Shown piece after piece: positions 6,548-8,235 of a stretch of 8,235 nucleotides of DNA; position 1 is the first letter of the stretch; every line of letters begins with the position of its first letter. The DNA comes from an uncultured Thermomonas sp. (lineage in GTDB: Bacteria > Pseudomonadota > Gammaproteobacteria > Xanthomonadales > Xanthomonadaceae): positions 1 to 8,235 of the forward strand of contig CAMLJA010000077.1 of NCBI GenBank assembly GCA_946480065.1, in the 5' to 3' direction. The position numbers and the translations under genes are program-made. Under the pieces are notes generated by a model. That model was given only the letters and a program-made list of their open reading frames with translations. It ran no database searches and was not told where the DNA came from.

Positions 6548-7529
6548 CCGCGCCGCCCCGCCCGGGCGCCGCCCGCGCACCGCGTTCCGCCGCCTGGACG
6601 GCATCCTGCTGCTGGACAAGCCGCGCGGGCTGTCCTCCAACCAGGCGCTGCAGCGCGTGCGCCACCTGTTCCGCGCCGAGAAGGGCGGCCACACCGGCAG
6701 CCTGGACCCGCTGGCCACCGGCCTGCTGCCGGTCTGCTTCGGCGAGGCCACCAAGATCGCCGGCGGCCTGCTGGGCGCGCGCAAGGCCTACGAGACGGTG
6801 GCCCGCCTCGGCATCGTCACCGACACCGACGACGCCGACGGCCAGCCGCTGCGCGAGCGGCCGGTACCGGCGCTGACCATCGACGCCATCGACGCGGCGC
6901 TGCGCACGCTGGTCGGCCGCATCCTCCAGCGCCCGCCGATCTATTCCGCACTCAAGCGCGGCGGCGAGCCGCTGTACGCCAAGGCGCGCCGCGGCGAGGC
7001 GATCGAGGTCGAGCCGCGCAAGGTCGAGGTGCACGCCTTCGACCTGCTGAACGCCGCCGACCTGCTGGACGGCGGCGAACCGCTGCTGCGGCTGCACGTG
7101 GAGTGCGGCTCCGGCACCTACGTGCGCAGCCTGGTCCGCGACCTGGGCGAGCTGCTCGGCTGCGGCGCCCACGTGGCCGAACTGCGGCGGCTGTGGGTGG
7201 ACCCGTTCCGCGAGCCCCGCATGTGGACGCTGGAAGGGCTCGAGCAGCTGCGCGAGCACGCCGGCGAGCGGGTGCTGGATGCCTGCCTGCTGCCGATCGA
7301 GGCCGGCATGGCGTCCTGGCCGGAGGTGCGGGTCAGCGCGGCGCAGGCGCAGCGGCTGGGCCGCGGCCAGGGATTGCGCGGGCCGTACAAGCCCGCCGGC
7401 CAGGTCGCGCTGCTGGACGAGGCGGGGCGCGGCCTGGGGCTGGGCGAGGTGGATGCCGAGGGCGGGCTGCGGCCGGCGCGCCTGTTCCGCTGGGCCGCCG
7501 CCACCGGCGCGATCGCGCGGGAAGGCTGA
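6531..7529 (+). CDS. truB: tRNA pseudouridine(55) synthase TruB
   Basis: Converts U55 in the T loop of tRNAs to pseudouridine and acts as a tRNA chaperone; cytoplasmic. The protein has 332 residues against about 314 in E. coli. The catalytic motif [16 protein letters not shown] contains the nucleophile Asp59. Other family motifs are [10 protein letters not shown] (29-38), KAYE with conserved Tyr87, PIYSALK (136-142), and [12 protein letters not shown] with conserved Arg199. The C-terminal part (about 255-325) is the smaller TruB C-terminal domain. The start is a GTG overlapping the end of rbfA by 17 bases. No other plausible start codon lies before the conserved [13 protein letters not shown], and no strong Shine-Dalgarno sequence is visible, so translation probably depends on coupling to rbfA. 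The first 17 or so residues are Pro/Arg-rich and not conserved in the family. Confidence 0.96.
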   Translation: MATPTSRAAPPGRRPRTAFRRLDGILLLDKPRGLSSNQALQRVRHLFRAEKGGHTGSLDPLATGLLPVCFGEATKIAGGLLGARKAYETVARLGIVTDTDDADGQPLRERPVPALTIDAIDAALRTLVGRILQRPPIYSALKRGGEPLYAKARRGEAIEVEPRKVEVHAFDLLNAADLLDGGEPLLRLHVECGSGTYVRSLVRDLGELLGCGAHVAELRRLWVDPFREPRMWTLEGLEQLREHAGERVLDACLLPIEAGMASWPEVRVSAAQAQRLGRGQGLRGPYKPAGQVALLDEAGRGLGLGEVDAEGGLRPARLFRWAAATGAIAREG

Positions 7530-7560
7530 CCGCCCGTGGTCCGTGTTGCGCCGCAGCGAA

Positions 7561-7589
7561 TTGCCCGGGCGCGACGAGGGGGCTATACT
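7561..7589 (+). promoter_or_regulatory. Sigma70-type promoter of rpsO (and possibly pnp)
   Basis: A -35 box TTGCCC (7561-7566) and a -10 box TATACT (7584-7589, 5 of 6 matches to consensus) are separated by 17 bases, with the start expected near 7595-7597. It lies in the 173-base gap after truB, 113 bases before the rpsO start codon. No terminator is visible after truB, so read-through from the infB operon probably adds to it. The order truB-promoter-rpsO-pnp matches E. coli. Confidence 0.75.
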
Positions 7590-7595
7590 TCCGCT

Positions 7596-7702
7596 GCTCT
7601 CCGGAGCGCATTTCCCATAAGTTTTCCCATCCACGGCGAGCCGTGCGGTGCGGTCCGGCCCCGTCCGGGCGTTCCTGCAGGCCACGCGACGACGAGGCAT
7701 CC
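7596..7702 (+). promoter_or_regulatory. rpsO mRNA leader, possible S15 autoregulation site
   Basis: The expected 5' untranslated region is about 105 bases. A hairpin of 4 bp (7596-7599 with 7604-7607) lies at the very 5' end. A second of 5 bp with a CGAG loop (7632-7636 with 7641-7645) is followed by a GC-rich part with two GTCCGG copies (about 7653-7668). The Shine-Dalgarno sequence GAGG (7694-7697) is 5 bases before the ATG. In E. coli S15 binds its own leader and traps the ribosome; no sequence match to that pseudoknot is evident here. Confidence 0.4.
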
Positions 7703-7963
7703 ATGTCCATCGACACCCAGAAAGTCATCAACGAACACAAGCGCGGCGACAACGACACCGGTTCGCCGGAAGTGCAGGTCGCCCTGCTGACCGCCCGCAT
7801 CGAGCAGCTGACCGAGCACTTCAAGGCGCACAAGCAGGACCACCACAGCCGGCGCGGCCTGCTGATGATGGTCAACCGCCGCCGCAGCCTGCTGGACTAC
7901 CTGCATCGCAAGGACGCGGAGCGGTACAAGGCGCTGATCCAGAAACTGGGCCTGCGTCGCTGA
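7703..7963 (+). CDS. rpsO: 30S ribosomal protein S15 (uS15)
   Basis: Primary 16S rRNA-binding protein that organises the central domain (three-way junction of helices 20-22) and lies at an intersubunit bridge. The protein has 86 residues against 89 in E. coli, all alpha-helical. [13 protein letters not shown] (18-30) and HHSRRGLL (47-54) are nearly identical to E. coli, and the C-terminus KLGLRR is typical. The spacing of Leu36, His39, Phe40, Asp46, Ser49, Leu53, Leu63 and Tyr66 fits the S15 family signature. A good Shine-Dalgarno sequence (GAGG, 5-base spacing) precedes the ATG. The gene has its own promoter upstream and a strong terminator 12 bases after its stop, so part of the mRNA is monocistronic. 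The S15 level may be controlled through the leader. Confidence 0.98.
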   Translation: MSIDTQKVINEHKRGDNDTGSPEVQVALLTARIEQLTEHFKAHKQDHHSRRGLLMMVNRRRSLLDYLHRKDAERYKALIQKLGLRR

Positions 7964-7975
7964 TCGAGACACCCG

Positions 7976-8009
7976 CCGCGGCGCAGCGATGCGCCGCGGT
8001 TTCGTTTTT
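7976..8009 (+). terminator. Intrinsic terminator after rpsO
   Basis: A perfect 10-bp GC-rich stem (7976-7985 with 7990-7999) with a GCGA tetraloop is followed by TTTCGTTTTT (8000-8009). It starts 12 bases after the rpsO stop. In E. coli the equivalent terminator is leaky, so that rpsO-pnp transcripts also occur. Confidence 0.9.
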
Positions 8010-8032
8010 GCGGTACCGGACAAGGTTCCATC

Positions 8033-8094
8033 GCGGCATTGCCGCATTCCCGCATCGGCCGCCGATGCAACGCACGGAGCAGGGCTCCGCTGCG
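8033..8094 (+). promoter_or_regulatory. Structured pnp leader with three consecutive hairpins
   Basis: Three stems follow one another in the 161-base rpsO-pnp gap. The first is 8033-8037 with 8041-8045 (5 bp). The second is 8052-8058 with 8062-8068 (7 bp). The third is 8071-8080 with 8084-8094 (10 bp with one bulged C at 8090). No T run follows them. In E. coli the pnp leader is cut by RNase III and the resulting duplex is degraded by PNPase, which represses its own synthesis. This leader could play the same part, though no sequence similarity is claimed. I see no convincing promoter between 8010 and 8124. Confidence 0.45.
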
Positions 8095-8112
8095 CAGACG
8101 ACCAAGACAACC

Positions 8113-8117
8113 AAGGA
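8113..8117 (+). promoter_or_regulatory. Ribosome binding site of pnp, fixing a GTG start
   Basis: AAGGA lies 7 bases before the GTG at 8125. The spacing is ideal, and the protein that follows begins exactly where the PNPase family does. Confidence 0.7.
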
Positions 8118-8124
8118 TTCCCAC

Positions 8125-8235
8125 GTGGCGAAGATCAGCAAGTCCTTCCAGTACGGCAACCGCACGATCACCCTCGAAACCGGCGAGATCGCCCGCCAGG
8201 CCGGCGGCGCGGTGATGGTGTCGTGCGACGGCACC
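8125..8235 (+). CDS. pnp: Polyribonucleotide nucleotidyltransferase (PNPase), 3'-truncated by window edge
   Basis: PNPase is a trimeric 3'-to-5' exoribonuclease that uses phosphate to release nucleoside diphosphates, and a component of the RNA degradosome in E. coli. Only the first 37 codons of about 700 are in the window. They read [20 protein letters not shown] and continue with [17 protein letters not shown], which is the first strand and helix of the N-terminal RNase PH-like domain. The GTG start is supported by AAGGA 7 bases upstream. Following rpsO matches the usual rpsO-pnp order. The catalytic RNase PH domain, KH domain and S1 domain are all beyond the window edge and cannot be checked. 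Confidence 0.95.
   Translation, partial: MAKISKSFQYGNRTITLETGEIARQAGGAVMVSCDGT

Noticed and set aside
3170..6784. Very long open frame on the - strand opposite infB (over 1200 codons).
   Set aside because: It is antisense to a fully motif-complete IF2 gene. Its translation is a low-complexity Leu/His/Asp/Val/Gly/Ala mix, as expected from the complement of high-GC codons, with no recognisable domain.
3538..6876. Long + strand frame overlapping infB in another phase.
   Set aside because: The translation is Arg/Gly/Ala/Pro/His-rich with no domain. It arises because stop codons are rare in GC-rich DNA; IF2 in the other phase has all its motifs.

Overview
The window is a high-GC (about 70% by eye) stretch of bacterial chromosome. 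It holds a conserved housekeeping block in its usual order, all on the + strand: nuoN (3' part) - tRNA-fMet - rimP - nusA - infB - rbfA - truB - rpsO - pnp (5' end). Several things suggest a gammaproteobacterium of the Xanthomonadaceae (Xanthomonas / Lysobacter / Luteimonas / Pseudoxanthomonas type). These are the protein sequences (for example the RbfA start with [16 protein letters not shown] and the NuoN, TruB and S15 wording), the very high GC, and complex I genes lying directly before the metY-nusA-infB cluster. The genus cannot be fixed from this window.

Layout. Bases 1-1070 are the C-terminal three quarters of NuoN, the last subunit gene of the respiratory complex I operon. A good promoter (1096-1124) follows and drives an initiator tRNA-Met (1136-1212). 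The 161-base gap after the tRNA holds an intrinsic terminator/attenuator and further inverted repeats. Then come rimP (TTG start), nusA, infB, rbfA and truB, packed closely or overlapping, with one 83-base gap before infB that contains two GC-rich hairpins. A second good promoter (7561-7589) and a leader of about 105 bases precede rpsO, which ends in a textbook intrinsic terminator (7976-8009). A leader with three hairpins precedes the GTG start of pnp, which is cut by the window edge after 37 codons.

How the genes work together. The tRNA, IF2, RimP, RbfA, TruB and S15 all serve translation initiation or 30S subunit and tRNA maturation. NusA couples transcription elongation, termination and antitermination to this programme. 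PNPase degrades RNA and, in E. coli, controls its own mRNA and is co-transcribed with rpsO. The cluster is therefore a supply unit for starting translation and assembling the small subunit. NuoN belongs to a different process (energy conversion) and is only a neighbour.

There is no mobile element, CRISPR array, phage gene, defence system or unexplained protein-coding gene here, and I do not think the window contains an undescribed system. The points worth checking are in the RNA: the attenuator-like leader between the tRNA and rimP, the U1/U72 mismatch of the initiator tRNA, the rpsO leader, and the three-hairpin pnp leader.
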